The notes beneath the pieces are model-generated. The model was not told the DNA's origin. It saw nothing but the letters and a program-made list of their open reading frames with translations, and did not search any database. Positions 36,129 through 45,252 of a stretch of DNA of 64,000 bases are shown piece after piece. Made by a program: the position numbers and the translations under genes. Source of the stretch: Sagittula sp. P11 (lineage in GTDB: Bacteria; Pseudomonadota; Alphaproteobacteria; Rhodobacterales; Rhodobacteraceae). The stretch lies in NCBI RefSeq assembly GCF_002814095.1, contig NZ_CP021913.1, positions 248,001-312,000 on the forward strand, in the 5' to 3' direction. Position 1 is the first letter of the stretch. Each line of letters starts with the position of its first letter.

Positions 36129-36872
36129 TCAGTCCTCCGGCACGGCCCCGCCAGCCCGCCGAGCCACGACATAGGTATGGATGGAGAACACCACCGCGCC
36201 AGTCTTTGGCAGGCGCACGAGGCATTGCCGTTCACTGCGGGTGAAGGGGGCCGTCTCCTGGTCGACGTGCGGACGCCGCGCCTGTTCCGAGCGCGGCTGG
36301 AACAGCGTCGGGTCGTCGTAATGCAGCAGGTTGTAGCGCCAAAGCGGCCGACCCGCCTGCACCCCGTCGAACAACCGCTGCACCCGGGCGGCCAGCCCGT
36401 CGTCATAGGCCTCGACCGGCGCATGTATCCCCACCAGCGGCCTGAGGAATTTCTCTGCCAGAAGCCAGCTTGCCGGGAAACACAGCACCGCGCCGGTCAA
36501 CACATGCACGCCGTCGCGAGGCTCCATGAGGCACAGATCTTCCTGCACGATATGCCCCAGAGTGCCCAGCGGATCGGCCCTGTCGATCACCACCACGCGC
36601 CCGTCCGGACAGGCGACGCGCGGACCTACAGACACGAACCCCTCCGGCAGATGCGCAAGCACCATGTCCAGCAGCTCCTCCGCCGCCGCATGAGCGTCCG
36701 GGTCCAGCCTCAGCACCTCGCTCCGCCGCTCTGACAAAAGCTGCACCCGTTCCGCCATCTGTCCGGCATAGGCCTCGTCCACGTGCAGCCAGTCGGCCAT
36801 CTCGAACGGGGCGACGCCCGGCAGGCGGCGCGGTGTCAGGACATCGTAGGGAATGCGGGTCTGCAGGATCAT
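36129..36872 (-). CDS. Heme-dependent oxidative N-demethylase-like protein (DUF3445)
   Basis: 247 residues from the ATG at 36872. The family pattern is visible: RLPGVAPFEMADWLHVDEAYAGQMAERVQLL (the start used by the family after a short lead), ASWLLAEKFLRPLVGIHAPVEAYDDGLAARVQRLF with the likely haem-region histidine, RPLWRYNLLHYDDPTLF and FSIHTYV near the end. DUF3445 members include the catalytic subunit of haem-dependent oxidative N-demethylase acting on dimethylamine-type substrates. No partner subunits lie beside it, so it is either an orphan or acts on a different amine. Confidence 0.75.
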   Translation of the reverse strand: MILQTRIPYDVLTPRRLPGVAPFEMADWLHVDEAYAGQMAERVQLLSERRSEVLRLDPDAHAAAEELLDMVLAHLPEGFVSVGPRVACPDGRVVVIDRADPLGTLGHIVQEDLCLMEPRDGVHVLTGAVLCFPASWLLAEKFLRPLVGIHAPVEAYDDGLAARVQRLFDGVQAGRPLWRYNLLHYDDPTLFQPRSEQARRPHVDQETAPFTRSERQCLVRLPKTGAVVFSIHTYVVARRAGGAVPED

Positions 36873-37044
36873 GCCGGCATTTAAGGTCAGCCCCGCTGAC
36901 CAGTCCACCCCGAACACAGCTGAACAGAGAAAACGGACGCCCCTTCGGCGCGCCCCCGATCCCGCGGACCCGCACGGCCCGAACGCTTGCGATCCGCATG
37001 CTATGCCGCGCCAGAACCCGCCCTGATGTGGTTGGGGCGGCAAC

Positions 37045-37076
37045 AAAAAAACGCCCCCTGAGCGGGAGCGTTTTTT
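37045..37076 (-). terminator. Terminator after tRNA-Leu(GAG)
   Basis: On the minus strand, AAAAAACGC-T-CCC pairs with GGG-GGCGTTTTTTT, giving a stem with a T-run, directly downstream of the tRNA. Confidence 0.8.
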
Positions 37077-37079
37077 GAA

Positions 37080-37166
37080 TGGTGCGGTCGAGAAGACTCG
37101 AACTTCCACGGGAGTTACCCCACAGCGACCTCAACGCTGCGCGTCTACCAATTCCGCCACGACCGC
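37080..37166 (-). tRNA. tRNA-Leu (anticodon GAG)
   Basis: Minus-strand cloverleaf with long variable arm (TGGGGTAACTCCCGT): acceptor GCGGTCG/CGACCGC, D-arm GCGGAATTGGTAGACGC, anticodon stem CAGCG/CGCTG with loop TTGAGGT (anticodon GAG), T-loop TTCGAGT, and an encoded CCA (37080-37082). It reads CUC/CUU codons. Confidence 0.96.
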
Positions 37167-37452
37167 ACTGTCTAGGCTTGGTGACGCGCCTCTTAGCGAA
37201 GCCCGCCGGCAATGTGAAGAGGAAAATTGCATTGCCGTGCCGACAGTTTGCGGGAGGGTCGGGAACGCCCCGGGCCATGTGGCACCGGGCGGCCTTGCCC
37301 GCCTGGCCGAAAGCCGATCAAGGCACCACCGAAGCCCCCGCGTTGCGCTTTGCTCCCATTCGCATTACCTCCGGTGGCGCAGGCAGGCGGCACGGTCCGC
37401 CGCTTCGGCGATGCACATCAGGGAGGCGGGGCTCGGACGTCCCGGCGGGCGC

Positions 37453-38124
37453 ATGGTGGAATGGAAGATCAGTGACGGCCTGACATCCTACGAGGAGGCG
37501 CTAGCCTTCATGGAAGCCCGCGCCGATGCAATCGCCCGCGGCGAGGCCGGTGAATGCGTCTGGCTGCTGGAACATCCGCCGCTCTACACCGCCGGCACAT
37601 CGGCGAAACGCGAAGACCTGAAGGACCCCGACCGCTTCCCCGTCCACGACACGCGGCGCGGCGGGCAGTACACCTATCACGGCCCCGGCCAGCGGGTGGT
37701 CTACGTGATGCTCGACGTGGGCAAGCGCGGCAAGGACGTACGCCGCTTCGTGCAGGATCTGGAGAACTGGGTGATCGCCACGCTCGACACCTTCAACCTG
37801 CGCGGCCATATCCGCGACGGCCGTGTCGGCGTCTGGATCGAGCGGCCCGACCGCCCCGCCCTGCCCGACGGGCGCATGGCCGAGGACAAGGTCGCGGCCA
37901 TCGGCATCCGCCTGCGCAAATGGGTGAGCTTTCACGGCATCTCGATCAACGTCGAGCCGGACCTGGGCCATTTCGACGGCATCACGCCCTGCGGAATCAC
38001 CGACTACGGGGTGACGAGCCTGGTCGATCTGGGCCTGCCGGTGACGATGGACGACCTCGACGTGGCGCTGAGGGAGACCTTCGAGCAGGTCTTCGGCCCG
38101 CTGCCTGCGCAGGTCACCGCCTGA
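37453..38124 (+). CDS. lipB: Octanoyl-[acyl-carrier-protein]-protein N-octanoyltransferase LipB
   Basis: 223 residues from ATG 37453. It moves the octanoyl group from ACP to lipoyl domains of E2 and GcvH, the first step of lipoate synthesis. Conserved regions: [41 protein letters not shown], the catalytic lysine in [19 protein letters not shown] and the catalytic cysteine in [18 protein letters not shown] (about residue 179). No strong ribosome site, so an upstream start cannot be excluded. lipA is not adjacent. Confidence 0.94.
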   Translation: MVEWKISDGLTSYEEALAFMEARADAIARGEAGECVWLLEHPPLYTAGTSAKREDLKDPDRFPVHDTRRGGQYTYHGPGQRVVYVMLDVGKRGKDVRRFVQDLENWVIATLDTFNLRGHIRDGRVGVWIERPDRPALPDGRMAEDKVAAIGIRLRKWVSFHGISINVEPDLGHFDGITPCGITDYGVTSLVDLGLPVTMDDLDVALRETFEQVFGPLPAQVTA

Positions 38125-38141
38125 CGTCCCCCGGGGACGCC

Positions 38142-38357
38142 TCAGATAACCGCGCGGCCGCGGAAGACGTGGGGCACGATCTCGTCCCGCGTCAGGCCCA
38201 TCGCCGCAAGATCCGCGTCGGACTTGGCGCGCAGGGCCGCGATGGTCGCGGTGCGCTGGCGGTAGCGCCGGTCGAACGGCGTTTCGAACATCCGGGCGAG
38301 GCGCTGGCGCAGCGTGCTGCCGGTGGTGTGAACGGACATCATATCGATAGCAGTCAT
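38142..38357 (-). CDS. DUF1127 domain-containing small protein
   Basis: 71 residues. The C-terminal half RYRQRTATIAALRAKSDADLAAMGLTRDEIVPHVF is the Arg-rich DUF1127 (YjiS-like) motif, in which residues of this type bind RNA in several alphaproteobacteria. Convergent with lipB, 17 bases apart. The predicted start has GAGGAGG upstream. Confidence 0.85.
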   Translation of the reverse strand: MTAIDMMSVHTTGSTLRQRLARMFETPFDRRYRQRTATIAALRAKSDADLAAMGLTRDEIVPHVFRGRAVI

Positions 38358-38975
38358 GGTAGCCTCCTCCTCACAAACGGTGCACGGGCAATTTTGTTGC
38401 GTGGCCGTAGTACAAAAATAGGCACTTCCGCCCAGACCGACAGTCAGGAATGCCTGACCCGGCCCGGTTTCACGTCAGCAAACGCCGCCCCGCAGGGTGT
38501 CGCACAGGCCCCTAACAGGGTCTTAACGCGGCAGCGGGCGGAGCATGTTTTCCCCGCGCCGTCGCCGGTGCGCATCCGAACGACGCCCGGCCGCTCCGGA
38601 CACGACAGCAACCGAGACCCGCGGAAATAGAAAACAACACCAATGACTTGCGCGGCGCATTTCGCGCAGCCCCAAGGCATCCCGGCAGCCAGGAAGACAC
38701 CCGCCGCCCCGTCGCGCACGATTCGCCTGTTGCCGCCAGACCACAGCAGACGCCCTATCCGCAACGCCCGGTCTTCAAGCGTCCGTGACAATCACCGTCA
38801 AGCACCGCCCCCGCTTCAACAAGGTGCGACAAAAAGTTTGATCGAGATCAAATCGCCGCATGGACGCAGTCGCGGACACATTCTAAAAAACGGGACAGAA
38901 CACCGGACGCACGGAAAGATTCTTGCCAGGAGTCTTTTCGGGCGTCCCTGCATGGAAACGCTAGGGAGGCAGACA
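38358..38975 (+). promoter_or_regulatory. Regulatory region upstream of ctaD
   Basis: 618 bases with no convincing gene, between the divergent DUF1127 gene and ctaD. The left part has the TACAAAAATAGGCAC stretch and should hold the DUF1127 promoter. An FNR box (38838-38851) lies in the right part, followed by an AT-rich stretch (CATTCTAAAAAACGGG) that could be the ctaD promoter core. A long leader of up to about 100 bases is possible. No riboswitch recognised. Confidence 0.5.
38838..38851 (+). promoter_or_regulatory. FNR/FnrL-type binding site upstream of ctaD
   Basis: TTGATCGAGATCAA matches the FNR consensus TTGAT-N4-ATCAA exactly, a perfect inverted repeat, 124 bases before the ctaD ATG. 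In related bacteria FnrL, an oxygen-sensing iron-sulphur regulator, controls terminal oxidase genes, so oxygen-dependent control of ctaD is likely. Confidence 0.8.
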
Positions 38976-40649
38976 ATGGCAGACGCCGCCATTCATGGCC
39001 ACGAGCATGAAGACAACCGGGGGTTCTTCACCCGTTGGTTCATGTCGACCAACCACAAGGACATCGGGATCCTTTACCTGATCGTGTCGGCCTTCGCCGG
39101 CCTGATCTCCGTCATCTTCACCGTCTACATGCGCATGGAGCTCATGGAGCCGGGCGTTCAGTTCATGTGCATGGAAGGCGCACGCCTGTTCCCGACCGCG
39201 ATCGAGAACTGCACGCCGAACGGGCACCTCTGGAACGTGATGATCACCGCCCACGGCATCCTGATGATGTTCTTCGTCGTCATCCCGGCGCTGTTCGGCG
39301 GTTTCGGCAACTACTTCATGCCGCTGCAGATCGGCGCGCCGGACATGGCGTTCCCGCGGATGAACAACCTGTCGTTCTGGCTCTATGTCGCGGGCACCAC
39401 GCTTGCGGTCTGCTCGGTCTTCTCGCCGGGCGGCAACGGCCAACTCGGTTCGGGCATCGGCTGGGTCCTCTACCCGCCGCTCTCGACGACCGAAGGGGGC
39501 TTCTCCACCGACCTCGCGATCTTCGCGGTGCACGTCTCCGGTGCGTCCTCGATCCTCGGTGCGATCAACATGATCACCACCTTCCTGAACATGCGCGCCC
39601 CGGGCATGACGCTCTTCAAGGTGCCGCTGTTCTCCTGGTCGATCTTCGTCACCTCCTGGCTGATCCTGCTGTCCCTGCCCGTCCTGGCCGGCGCGATCAC
39701 CATGCTGCTGACCGACCGGAACTTCGGGACGACCTTCTTCGACCCGGCCGGCGGCGGTGACCCGATCCTCTACCAGCACATCCTGTGGTTCTTCGGCCAC
39801 CCGGAAGTGTACATCGTGATCCTGCCGGGCTTCGGCATCATCTCCCACGTGATCGCGACTTTCTCGCGCAAGCCGGTCTTCGGTTACCTGCCGATGGTCT
39901 GGGCGATCATCGCCATCGGCGCGCTCGGCTTCGTCGTGTGGGCGCACCACATGTACACCGTCGGCATGTCGCTGTCGCAGCAGTCCTACTTCATGCTGGC
40001 AACGATGGTCATCGCGGTTCCGACAGGGGTGAAGGTCTTCTCGTGGATCGCCACCATGTGGGGCGGCTCGCTCGACATGAAGGCTCCGATGCTCTGGGCC
40101 TTCGGCTTCCTGTTCCTCTTCACCGTCGGCGGCGTGACCGGCGTGGTGCTGAGCCAGGCAGGCGTCGACCGCGCCTACCACGACACCTATTACGTTGTGG
40201 CACACTTCCACTACGTGATGTCGCTGGGTGCCGTCTTCGCGATCTTCGCGGGCATGTACTTCTACCTGCCGAAGATGTCGGGCCGGATGTACTCCGAACC
40301 GATGGCCAAGCTGCACTTCTGGATGATGTTCATCGGTGCGAACCTGACCTTCTTCCCGCAGCACTTCCTTGGCCGTCAGGGCATGCCGCGCCGCTACATC
40401 GACTACCCGGAGGCCTTCGCCACCTGGAACATGGTCTCGTCGATCGGTGCGTTCATCTCCTTCGCCTCGTTCCTGCTGTTCTTCTTCATCATCTTCCACG
40501 CGCTCACCCGTGGCGCGCGGGTGACGCAGAACAACCCGTGGAACGAATGGGCCGACACGCTGGAGTGGACCCTGCCCTCCCCGCCGCCGGAGCACACTTT
40601 CGAGCAGCTCCCGAAGCAGGAAGACTGGGACAAGGGCCACGCGCACTGA
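38976..40649 (+). CDS. ctaD: Cytochrome c oxidase subunit I, aa3-type (CtaD)
   Basis: 557 residues, twelve membrane helices, from ATG 38976 (GGGAGG upstream). It carries low-spin haem a and the haem a3-CuB centre of aa3 oxidase, reducing oxygen to water and pumping protons. Visible ligands: the His in [14 protein letters not shown] (haem a), the cross-linked His-Tyr and CuB motif [17 protein letters not shown] (about residue 274), [12 protein letters not shown] (CuB histidines, about 322) and [22 protein letters not shown] (haem ligands, about 407-428). Subunits II and III and the assembly genes ctaB and ctaG are not adjacent; a terminator follows. An FNR box lies upstream. Confidence 0.98.
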   Translation: MADAAIHGHEHEDNRGFFTRWFMSTNHKDIGILYLIVSAFAGLISVIFTVYMRMELMEPGVQFMCMEGARLFPTAIENCTPNGHLWNVMITAHGILMMFFVVIPALFGGFGNYFMPLQIGAPDMAFPRMNNLSFWLYVAGTTLAVCSVFSPGGNGQLGSGIGWVLYPPLSTTEGGFSTDLAIFAVHVSGASSILGAINMITTFLNMRAPGMTLFKVPLFSWSIFVTSWLILLSLPVLAGAITMLLTDRNFGTTFFDPAGGGDPILYQHILWFFGHPEVYIVILPGFGIISHVIATFSRKPVFGYLPMVWAIIAIGALGFVVWAHHMYTVGMSLSQQSYFMLATMVIAVPTGVKVFSWIATMWGGSLDMKAPMLWAFGFLFLFTVGGVTGVVLSQAGVDRAYHDTYYVVAHFHYVMSLGAVFAIFAGMYFYLPKMSGRMYSEPMAKLHFWMMFIGANLTFFPQHFLGRQGMPRRYIDYPEAFATWNMVSSIGAFISFASFLLFFFIIFHALTRGARVTQNNPWNEWADTLEWTLPSPPPEHTFEQLPKQEDWDKGHAH

Positions 40650-40672
40650 GCGCCGCTCTGAAAGACAACCGG

Positions 40673-40704
40673 AAGGCCCCGCGACACGCTCGCGGGGCCT
40701 TTTG
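40673..40704 (+). terminator. Rho-independent terminator of ctaD
   Basis: Perfect 12-bp stem AAGGCCCCGCGA / TCGCGGGGCCTT with a 5-base loop, then TTG. Confidence 0.92.
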
Positions 40705-40871
40705 ATTTCCGCCCTCCCTATGGTGCCCGGCCTAACCGGCCAGCGCACTCTCCGCCCGGCGGCCACTGGCACGAAGGCCACACCCCGACCGGCGCATGTG
40801 CTCCGGGCCTTTCTCCGGTCGGGGCGCCCGCTATCTTCCTGTCTCTCCCCCCGCCGCAGCCGGAGCCCCCG

Positions 40872-41390
40872 TTGTCCTACATCGTCCTCCTGATCGTCAC
40901 GGCCCTGCCGTTTGCCGCCTTCCTCAGGCGCCCGGGCTGGCCGCCGATCCTTTTGCTGTGCATCCCGTTCTCTTGGGCGCTCTATGCCGGATGGCTGCAC
41001 GCGATGACCGAGGTCCCGGCGCTGCGCGACACCTCCCTGCACGACACCTTCTCCACCATCCCGCTGCCCCGGCTCTTCGCCCGCGTGGCGCTGACCTTCG
41101 CGATCTTCCCGGCGGTCTACTTCGTGATCGACTTCCTTCGCGCGCTGCGCTTCGGACGCAACATGGCGCTCTGCGTGCTGACCCAGCACGGCATCCTCTC
41201 GGCGGTGGAGTTCGGGGCGCTGCACGTCCGCGGCGTGATGCCCGACGCCGAAGAGCTGCCGGCCATGTTCTGGACGCTCGAGGTGCAGCAGGCGCTGACC
41301 GCAATCGCCGGTCTGGCGCTCCTGGTCTTCGCCGTGCTGACGCTGGGGCAGATCGTCCTCCGGATCGTGCGCGGGCCCGCCCGGGCATGA
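40872..41390 (+). CDS. Predicted four-helix membrane protein, function unknown
   Basis: 172 residues from TTG 40872; GGAG lies 7 bases before it and no nearby ATG fits, so TTG is preferred. Four hydrophobic segments: about residues 1-18 (SYIVLLIVTALPFAAFL), 24-44 (PPILLLCIPFSWALYAGWLH), 68-92 (LFARVALTFAIFPAVYFVIDFL) and 138-165 (ALTAIAGLALLVFAVLTLGQIV). I do not recognise the family. It lies between the ctaD terminator and a DUF2244 gene. Confidence 0.7.
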   Translation: MSYIVLLIVTALPFAAFLRRPGWPPILLLCIPFSWALYAGWLHAMTEVPALRDTSLHDTFSTIPLPRLFARVALTFAIFPAVYFVIDFLRALRFGRNMALCVLTQHGILSAVEFGALHVRGVMPDAEELPAMFWTLEVQQALTAIAGLALLVFAVLTLGQIVLRIVRGPARA

Positions 41391-41494
41391 CCGCACCGCC
41401 CGCTGCCCTGCATCTGCGCGAAACGGTCGCAACCTCCCGGAAACACGACAGCTTCCCGCTTTGCGGACGCCATGTGGCACGTTATAGGACTGAC

Positions 41495-41989
41495 ATGCCG
41501 TACCACTGGACGACCCCCCCGCGCGCGCACGTACAGGAGATGCAGCTCTGGCCGCACAACTCCCTGTCGCCCAGGGGCTTCGCCGCCATGGTGCTGGGCT
41601 TCTTCCTCGCCGCCTCGATCCCGCTTTACGGCGTCCTCGGGACGCTGGTACTTTGGGGGCTCCTGCCGTTCATGCTGGCCGCCACGGCCGCGCTCTACTA
41701 CGCGCTGCGCCGCAACCTCCGCGACCGCCGCATCCTCGAGGTGCTCACCCTCTCCCACGACACCACCAGCCTCGTGCGCACCGATCCGCGCGGCAACTCC
41801 CTGTCGTGGGATGCCAACACCTTCTGGGTCACCGTCTCCCTGCACGAGACCGGCGGCCCGGTTCCCAACTACGTCACCCTCAAGGGCAGCGGGCGCGAGG
41901 TCGAGATCGGCGCCTTCCTGTCCGAGGACGAACGCAAGGCGCTCTACACCGACCTGCTGACCGCCGTCCGCCGCGCGAAGGAGAGCTGA
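41495..41989 (+). CDS. DUF2244 domain-containing membrane protein
   Basis: 164 residues from ATG 41495. Two adjacent membrane helices (about residues 30-70; GFAAMVLGFFLAASIPLYGVLGTLVLWGLLPFMLAATAAL), then a soluble C-terminal region. The PHNSLSPRGFAAMVLGFFL opening and FWVTVSLHETGGPVPNYVTLKGSGREVEIGAFLSEDER are characteristic of DUF2244, which is often found near cytochrome oxidase genes in alphaproteobacteria; here ctaD is 850 bases upstream. The next gene begins 1 base after its stop. Confidence 0.85.
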   Translation: MPYHWTTPPRAHVQEMQLWPHNSLSPRGFAAMVLGFFLAASIPLYGVLGTLVLWGLLPFMLAATAALYYALRRNLRDRRILEVLTLSHDTTSLVRTDPRGNSLSWDANTFWVTVSLHETGGPVPNYVTLKGSGREVEIGAFLSEDERKALYTDLLTAVRRAKES

Positions 41990-41990
41990 G

Positions 41991-42977
41991 ATGGCCCAGG
42001 CCCCCGCAACACCCAAATGGCACCGCGCCGCCCTCTCGCTGGCCGCCCGCGCCGGGCGCGACGACATCGCCGACCGGCTGACCCCCGTCCCGTCGGAGGC
42101 CGCGGCCCTCGCCCTGCGCCACGCGCTCAGGACCCGGGTGCCCGCCATGCGCCGGCAGGTGATCTTCCTCATTCCGCTGGTCGGGCCGGAGCAGGTCGGC
42201 GACTGGCGCGCGGTGAACATCCGCCTGCGGGCGACGCTGCAATGCATGATCGCGCAGGACGATCCGCACTGGCAGGCGATTGTCTGCTGCCAGGAACGGC
42301 CGCTCCTGCCCGACGACCGCCGCATCCACTTCCTGCCGTTCGACGACCCGACTCCCGGCAATGACAAGTGGCGCAAGCTGGCCGCCCTTTACGGTCAGCT
42401 CGACCGGCTGGACACCGGCCCCTCCTACGTCATGAGCTTCGACGCCGACGACCTGATGCGGCAGGGCATGGTGCGCGAGATGCTGCGCCGGCAGGCCCCG
42501 GGCGGCTACCTCGTGCAGCAGGGGCTGGTGATGGACGATGCCACCGGGGTGATCGCCCTCGCCGATGCGCCGACCCTGCGCGAACCGATGCGCAAACCCT
42601 TCTGGAAACTCTGCGGCAGCTGCGCGGCGGTGGCCCACGATCCGGACCTGCCGCAGTCGGCGGGCTTCCTGCAGGCGATGACCCAGCATGAACACCGCAT
42701 GTTCCCCTATCTCGCCGCACTGGCGGGGCACCGGCTGGCACCGCTGTCCTTCCCGGCGGTGCTCTACGTCCTGAACCACGGCGAGAACTTCGGCGCCCGG
42801 CGCGGCCGTGTCAGCTTCAAGACGAAGTTCGTCGAACGCTTCCGCATCGACGACCCGGAGGAGCTGGCCCGCATCGCGCAGGGCTTCCCCCTGCCCGAGG
42901 ATCTGCCGGAAGAGCTGGCCACAATGGCGCCGCCACCGGAACAGGCGGGAACGGACCCGGACGCGCAACCGGTGTAG
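41991..42977 (+). CDS. Putative glycosyltransferase-like protein
   Basis: 328 residues from ATG 41991, one base after the DUF2244 stop, so co-transcribed. The central region (about residues 55-160) resembles a GT-A fold: RQVIFLIPLVGPEQVGDW as a first strand and SYVMSFDADDLMRQGMV with a DxD-like motif (SFDADD). The C-terminal part (MRKPFWKLCGSCAAVAHDPDLP and YVLNHGENFGARRGRVSFKTKFVERFRID) is unassigned. No membrane segment or signal peptide. It resembles putative rhamnosyltransferase-type proteins, but this is weak. Its stop codon lies in a family C repeat. Confidence 0.6.
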   Translation: MAQAPATPKWHRAALSLAARAGRDDIADRLTPVPSEAAALALRHALRTRVPAMRRQVIFLIPLVGPEQVGDWRAVNIRLRATLQCMIAQDDPHWQAIVCCQERPLLPDDRRIHFLPFDDPTPGNDKWRKLAALYGQLDRLDTGPSYVMSFDADDLMRQGMVREMLRRQAPGGYLVQQGLVMDDATGVIALADAPTLREPMRKPFWKLCGSCAAVAHDPDLPQSAGFLQAMTQHEHRMFPYLAALAGHRLAPLSFPAVLYVLNHGENFGARRGRVSFKTKFVERFRIDDPEELARIAQGFPLPEDLPEELATMAPPPEQAGTDPDAQPV

Positions 42978-42996
42978 GGCGGGGCTTCGCGCCGCC
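42974..42996 (+). repeat. Short dispersed repeat, family C copy 1
   Basis: GTAGGGCGGGGCTT then CGCGCCGCC. The TAG in its first four bases is the stop codon of the glycosyltransferase-like gene. It differs by one base from 57062-57084. The sequence can form a GC hairpin (GGCGGGGC...GCGCCGCC). Confidence 0.75.
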
Positions 42997-43378
42997 TTCC
43001 CCTGTTAACCGTTTGCGACGCAGCGTCATTCGGCGCGCGGGCGCAAAGGTTAAGAACCGGCCGTTTCGACCCCCCGTACCGGCCGGAAGTGTCCCGCTTT
43101 CCGAACGAATTCCCGGCCCCGGGAACGGCTAGGTCCCGCGCCTTGCGCAAGGCCCGGCTTGCGCCACAAGCCCTGCCCACCGAACGGCCCGGTACCCCGG
43201 CGCGCGTTGCGTGAACGGCAGCTTTTCGGGCGGGTGCGACTCGCATGCAGGTCATCCCAAGGGCCGAACCCAAGCGAAGGACCGACCTCGCCGCACGACC
43301 GCAGGGACCGCATATATCAACCGATTTTCAGGGAAGATGACCGCGGCGTTTACCCGTGTAACCTGCCGCGCGCCACTG
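42978..43378. other. Intergenic region with families A and C repeats
   Basis: 401 bases between convergent genes, with no supported gene and no clear terminator. It holds the rest of the family C repeat, the family A palindrome pair, a GTTAAC motif before it (43014) as in family A copy 1, and a GC-rich right part. Confidence 0.55.
43044..43097 (+). repeat. Dispersed palindrome-pair repeat, family A copy 2
   Basis: AACCGGCCGTTT (43055-43066) and TACCGGCCGGAA (43077-43088), again exactly 22 bp start to start, with spacer CGACCCCCCG. The left flank AAGGTTAAG matches copy 1; the right flank has diverged. Confidence 0.85.
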
Positions 43379-43840
43379 TCAGGACGCCAGCCGCGCCTTC
43401 ACCAGCGGGCCTGCCGCCGCAAAATCCATCTGGCCGGTGTACTTCGACTTAAGCACGCCCATCACCCGGCCCATGTCGCGGATGGATTCGGCGCCGACTT
43501 CCGCCACCGCCGCATCGACCGCCGCCGAGACCTCCGCGTCGCTCAGCGCGCGCGGCAGGAATTCCTCGATCACCTCGATCTCGGCCATCTCGCGTTCGGC
43601 CAGGTCCAGCCGTCCGCCTTCCTCGTAGGTCTTGGCGCTCTCGCGGCGCTGCTTGACCATCTTGCCGAGGATCGCCAGCACTTCGGAGTCGTCCACGCCG
43701 TTTTCCTGCCCGTCTGCACGGGCCGCGATGTCGCGATCCTTGATCGCGGCATTGATCAGGCGCAGGGTGGACAGCCGCGCGGCGTCCTTCTCCCGCATCG
43801 CCTGTTTGACGGCCACGTTGACTCTTTCGCGCAATTCCAT
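43379..43840 (-). CDS. GatB/YqeY domain-containing protein
   Basis: 153 residues from the ATG at 43840, where MELRERVNVAVKQAMREKDAARLSTLRLINAAIKDRDI matches the family start. The YqeY domain occurs at the C-terminus of the aminoacyl-tRNA amidotransferase GatB and as free proteins; it is a helical, tRNA-binding-type module of unknown free role. VIEEFLPRALSDAEVSAAVDAAVAEVGAESIRDMGRVMGVLKSKYTGQMDFA is the conserved end. Divergent from carA, an arrangement common in alphaproteobacteria. Confidence 0.9.
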   Translation of the reverse strand: MELRERVNVAVKQAMREKDAARLSTLRLINAAIKDRDIAARADGQENGVDDSEVLAILGKMVKQRRESAKTYEEGGRLDLAEREMAEIEVIEEFLPRALSDAEVSAAVDAAVAEVGAESIRDMGRVMGVLKSKYTGQMDFAAAGPLVKARLAS

Positions 43841-44027
43841 GCCGCAATCCCCGCGGTTATCCACATTCAAGACCCGACCCTATCCCAACCGCCGCGTCGG
43901 CGCAACTCCGCCAGATTTGTCCAAGACCCTGAAATAAAAGGGATTTACATTTTCAGAACGGGCTCTTGACCGCCTCCCGGTGCGGGCTTAGGTTCCGCAC
44001 GATTTGCCCACAGTCCGGAGTCGCCCC

Positions 44028-45179
44028 ATGCCGAGCCAAAAGCCCGCGCCCACCGCATGCCTCGCCCTAGCCGACGGTACACTTTTTTACGGGCAGGGCT
44101 TCGGCGCCACCGGCCAGGTCACCGCCGAGCTGTGCTTCAACACCGCCATGACCGGCTACCAGGAAATCATGACCGATCCGTCCTACGCCGGTCAGGTCGT
44201 CACCTTCACCTTCCCGCACGTGGGCAACGTCGGCGTGAACCCCGAGGATGACGAAACCGGCGATCCGGTGGCGGCAGGCATGGTCGTCAAGTGGATGCCC
44301 ACCGCGCCGTCGAACTGGCGTGCCGCGCAGGGCCTGTCGGAATGGCTCTCGGCCCGCGGTCGCATCGCCATCGGCGGCGTCGACACCCGCCGCCTGACCC
44401 GTGCGATCCGCCAGTCCGGCGCGCCGCATGTGGCACTTGCGCACGATCCCGACGGCAACTTCGACATCGCGGCACTGGTTGCGGCGGCCCGCAGCTTCTC
44501 CGGGCTCGAGGGGCTCGACCTCGCCAAGGACGTCACCTGCGCGCAATCCTACCGCTGGGACGAAATGCGGTGGGCCTGGCCCGACGGCTACGTCCGCCAG
44601 ACAGAAGCCCGCCACAAGGTCGTCGCCGTCGATTACGGCGCCAAGCGCAACATCCTGCGCTGCCTCGCCTCTGCCGGTTGTGAAGTGACCGTCCTGCCCG
44701 CCACGGCCACCTATGAGGACGTGATGGCGCATTCGCCCGACGGCGTGTTCCTGTCGAACGGCCCCGGCGACCCGGCGGCGACCGGCACCTATGCCGTGCC
44801 GATGATCCAGGACCTGCTGAACAAGACCGAATTGCCGGTGTTCGGCATCTGCCTCGGCCACCAGATGCTGGCGCTGGCGCTGGGGGCACGGACGATCAAG
44901 ATGAACCACGGCCACCACGGCGCGAACCATCCCGTCAAGGACATGGAGACCGGCAAGGTGGAGATCACCTCCATGAACCACGGCTTTGCGGTGGACAGCC
45001 AGACCCTGCCCTCCGGCGTGCTGGAGACGCATGTGTCGCTGTTCGACGGCTCCAACTGCGGCATCCGCGTGGCCGACCGCCCGGTGTTCTCCGTCCAGCA
45101 CCACCCGGAGGCCAGCCCCGGCCCGCAGGACAGCTTCTACCTGTTCGAACGCTTCGCCGCCTCCATGGCGCGCGCCTGA
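44028..45179 (+). CDS. carA: Carbamoyl phosphate synthase small subunit (glutaminase)
   Basis: 383 residues from ATG 44028. It hydrolyses glutamine and passes ammonia to CarB for arginine and pyrimidine synthesis. The N-terminal domain has CFNTAMTGYQEIMTDPSYAGQVVTFTFPHVGNVG. The C-terminal class I amidotransferase domain has FLSNGPGDP, the nucleophile Cys in VFGICLGHQMLALALG (about residue 274) and the His-Glu pair in SVQHHPEASPGPQDS (about 358-360). carB is not adjacent; a terminator follows. Confidence 0.97.
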   Translation: MPSQKPAPTACLALADGTLFYGQGFGATGQVTAELCFNTAMTGYQEIMTDPSYAGQVVTFTFPHVGNVGVNPEDDETGDPVAAGMVVKWMPTAPSNWRAAQGLSEWLSARGRIAIGGVDTRRLTRAIRQSGAPHVALAHDPDGNFDIAALVAAARSFSGLEGLDLAKDVTCAQSYRWDEMRWAWPDGYVRQTEARHKVVAVDYGAKRNILRCLASAGCEVTVLPATATYEDVMAHSPDGVFLSNGPGDPAATGTYAVPMIQDLLNKTELPVFGICLGHQMLALALGARTIKMNHGHHGANHPVKDMETGKVEITSMNHGFAVDSQTLPSGVLETHVSLFDGSNCGIRVADRPVFSVQHHPEASPGPQDSFYLFERFAASMARA

Positions 45180-45216
45180 GGCGTTTCCGGCGGTCCTCGC
45201 CGACCGCCTTCCTGAC

Positions 45217-45252
45217 AAAAGGCCCCGACGCCCCCGAGCGCCGAGGCCTTTT
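45217..45252 (+). terminator. Rho-independent terminator of carA
   Basis: AAAAGGCC pairs with GGCCTTTT, with interrupted inner pairs (CG, CGC/GCG), ending in TTTTCC. Confidence 0.75.

Noticed and set aside
38961-41480. Very long minus-strand frame opposite ctaD and the following gene
   Set aside because: An antisense shadow of the strongly biased ctaD coding sequence; its translation is Arg/Glu/Asp-rich without domain motifs.
42764-43273. Long minus-strand open frame across the family A/C repeat region
   Set aside because: It overlaps the 3' end of the glycosyltransferase-like gene and GC-rich intergenic repeats; the translation looks like random GC-rich sequence.
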